Source: IDS-8 sp050738315 (GTDB lineage: Bacteria; Pseudomonadota; Gammaproteobacteria; Steroidobacterales; Woeseiaceae). From it: a stretch of DNA of 5,496 nucleotides. This document shows positions 5,334 to 5,496 of the stretch, piece after piece. Made by a program: the position numbers and the translations under genes. The notes under the pieces are model-generated. The model saw only the letters and a list, made by a program, of their open reading frames with translations, had not been told where the DNA came from and searched no databases. The DNA is taken from NCBI GenBank assembly GCA_050738315.1, contig JBOHZD010000346.1, positions 1 to 5,496 of the forward strand, read 5' to 3'. Position 1 is the stretch's first letter, and each line of letters starts with the position of its first letter.

Positions 5334-5496
5334 ATGCGAACGATGCAGCAGTGGCTGGACGAATACAGTCATAGTCACCGCCCCCCAACCAACAAGACAA
5401 TCCACTGGATCTGTGTCCCGGCGTTCCTGTTCAGCGTGCTCGGCTTGTTGTGGCTGATCCCGGTCCCGCGGTTTGCGGCGACGATCGGGCCGTGGA
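5334..5496 (+). CDS. DUF962/Mpo1-like membrane protein, N-terminal part
   Basis: Fifty-four codons are visible before the window ends. The N-terminus has W-L-D-E-Y at 7-11, followed by H15-x4-N20-x3-H24 and a hydrophobic membrane segment from about 26 to 43 (ICVPAFLFSVLGLLWLIP). This arrangement is diagnostic of DUF962. The yeast member Mpo1 is an iron-dependent dioxygenase that shortens 2-hydroxy fatty acids during phytosphingosine breakdown, using conserved histidines. The bacterial members are mostly uncharacterised, so the enzymatic role here is inferred. The ATG at 5334 is chosen because GGGAG lies 8 nt upstream; the in-frame ATG at 5343 would be 17 nt away. It is the only plus-strand gene, divergent from the GNAT pair across the MITE-like element. 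Family members are usually 100-200 residues, so over half is probably outside the window. Confidence 0.88.
   Translation, partial: MRTMQQWLDEYSHSHRPPTNKTIHWICVPAFLFSVLGLLWLIPVPRFAATIGPW

Overview
The window is GC-rich, densely coded bacterial chromosome. The gene families (proteobacterial-type Lon, Hsp20, GNAT acetyltransferases, a DCC-family remnant, a DUF962/Mpo1-like protein), a sigma-54-type promoter and the high GC3 suggest a gammaproteobacterium or close relative. No gene here fixes the genus. All genes but the last read on the minus strand.

Layout in minus-strand reading order. (a) 5059-4409 and 4393-3806: two GNAT-superfamily N-acetyltransferases from different subfamilies, 15 nt apart and probably cotranscribed. 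(b) 3805-3554: directly after the second GNAT stop codon and in the same frame lies the C-terminal half of a DCC (DUF393) thiol-oxidoreductase-like protein. Its N-terminal CxxC half is absent, so it is read as a gene relic. (c) 3502-3489: a close match to a sigma-54 (RpoN) -24/-12 promoter, 33 nt upstream of the next gene by the predicted start point. (d) 3444-3025 and 3032-609: hsp20 and lon, overlapping by 8 nt. The Hsp20 has no C-terminal IxI tail. The Lon is complete, with intact ATPase and Ser/Lys protease residues. (e) 608-465: an intergenic stretch with two GC-rich hairpins and a weak RpoH-like promoter match. (f) 464-153: a small, acidic, Ala-rich exported protein with a very strong ribosome binding site. 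(g) 172-1: a second reading frame with good codon usage, overlapping the end of (f) and running off the window. It is either a coupled gene or the frameshifted continuation of (f).

On the right, 5107-5271 is a 165-bp MITE-like element with 38-bp terminal inverted repeats (34 of 38 identical), CTAG at both ends, and a foldable centre. It separates the GNAT pair from a plus-strand DUF962/Mpo1-like membrane protein (5334 to the window end, partial).

The most coherent unit is hsp20-lon: a holdase chaperone and an ATP-dependent protease made from one transcript with coupled translation, apparently under sigma-54 rather than classical heat-shock sigma control. Because lon is not in the usual clpP-clpX-lon-hupB context, it may be a second, specialised Lon.
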